45,011 bases of DNA from NCBI GenBank assembly GCA_003233305.1, contig QILI01000019.1:1-45011 (forward strand), given 5' to 3'. Source of the DNA: Mizugakiibacter sp. (GTDB taxonomy: Bacteria; Pseudomonadota; Gammaproteobacteria; Xanthomonadales; Rhodanobacteraceae). A program made the translations under genes and the position numbers. Positions 44,583-45,011 of this stretch are shown here, piece after piece; positions within the stretch are counted from its first letter, which is position 1, and every line of letters begins with the position of its first letter. Under the pieces are notes generated by a model, which saw only the letters and a program-made list of their open reading frames with translations, was not told the DNA's origin and did not search any database.

Positions 44583-45011
44583 TCAACGCAGCGCCTCACG
44601 TTCGACACGGGTCAGCGCCACTTTATTGCGCAGATAGACCGGTTGCAGTTGCTCGGCCGAGCAGGTTTTTCCCATTGCCCACAGTGGGGCAGCCAGCCGA
44701 GCGACATTTTTGGCTTGTGGAAAGCGATCAGCGAGGATGTCCCGTGGCGCTACAGGCACCAGGCTGAGCAGCTCTTCGCGATGGGCCTGCCAGCCACTGC
44801 CGACGCCGTGCCAGGCCGGTGATTCAGTGATTGAATACTCACTAGCCTTACCGACCCATTCCTCATCCAGTGACTCGATCAAGCCATCACAACAACGCCG
44901 GAAGCTTCCCACATAGACCTCGTTCATGCGCGCATCGATCGCGGCAAGAATCGCTGCGTCGTCGTTCGGCACTTCCAGGGCCAGTGCGGCGAGAGAAGAT
45001 ATTGCCACGAC
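44583..45011 (-). CDS. tsaB: tRNA threonylcarbamoyladenosine biosynthesis protein TsaB (5' end beyond window)
   Basis: TsaB works with TsaD and TsaE to make t6A37 in tRNAs reading ANN codons. Only the last 143 codons are present: VVAMAISSLAALAL, AILAAIDARMNEVYVGSF with the AAIDARMxEVY signature, VGSGWQAH, and the PVYLRNKVA end. The N-terminal ATPase-like half would start beyond base 45011 and so the frame is open at the right end. An internal Met at 45008 is not the true start. Confidence 0.93.
   Translation of the reverse strand, partial: VVAISSLAALALEVPNDDAAILAAIDARMNEVYVGSFRRCCDGLIESLDEEWVGKASEYSITESPAWHGVGSGWQAHREELLSLVPVAPRDILADRFPQAKNVARLAAPLWAMGKTCSAEQLQPVYLRNKVALTRVEREALR

Overview
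The window looks like a chromosomal core region of a gammaproteobacterium with moderately high GC. The evidence is the initiator tRNA-rimP-nusA-infB-rbfA-truB cluster, hemA-prfA divergent from a TPR lipoprotein-lolB-ispE-tRNA-Gln-prs-rplY-pth-ychF block, and dxs and tsaB. Synteny resembles deep-branching gammaproteobacteria (Chromatiales or Xanthomonadales-like) more than enterics. I cannot name the genus.

Layout. 1-6905: tRNA-fMet, two intrinsic terminators, then the transcription/translation operon rimP, nusA, infB, rbfA, truB, closed by tRNA-Arg(ACG) with its own promoter and terminator. 6906-7303: intergenic stretch holding a possible small structured RNA and a promoter. 7304-11931: complete five-gene HAAT-family ABC importer (binding protein, two permeases, two ATPases) with overlapping genes. 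12120-15235 (minus): two adjacent MutS-like ATPases whose genes overlap by 4 bases. 15494-16353 (minus): DUF211 protein and a VIT1/CCC1-type membrane protein, also overlapping by 4 bases. 16598-21490 (minus): hemA, prfA, a GNAT acetyltransferase and a TPR-containing GT41 (O-GlcNAc-transferase-like) protein, compactly overlapped. 21560-28596 (plus): TPR lipoprotein, lolB, ispE (overlapping tRNA-Gln), prs, rplY, pth, ychF. 28660-34851 (minus): dxs, HNH nuclease, GNAT, acyl-CoA dehydrogenase, small lipoprotein, PEBP-family protein. 35070-40510 (plus): a polyprenyl-phosphate glycosyltransferase, a GT39/ArnT-like membrane transferase, an amidase and a GT9 glycosyltransferase. 40563-42608 (minus): EF-G paralogue with altered GTPase motifs. 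42992-45011: glycine-zipper envelope protein, a membrane-anchored protein of unknown function, and the 3' part of tsaB on the minus strand.

Most of the window is housekeeping. Accessory or unusual elements are the MutS-like pair, the DUF211-VIT1/CCC1 pair, the bacterial GT41 protein coupled to prfA, the divergent EF-G paralogue, the possible small RNA upstream of the ABC importer, and several strong intergenic inverted repeats. No CRISPR array, transposase, integrase, phage gene or rRNA was seen.
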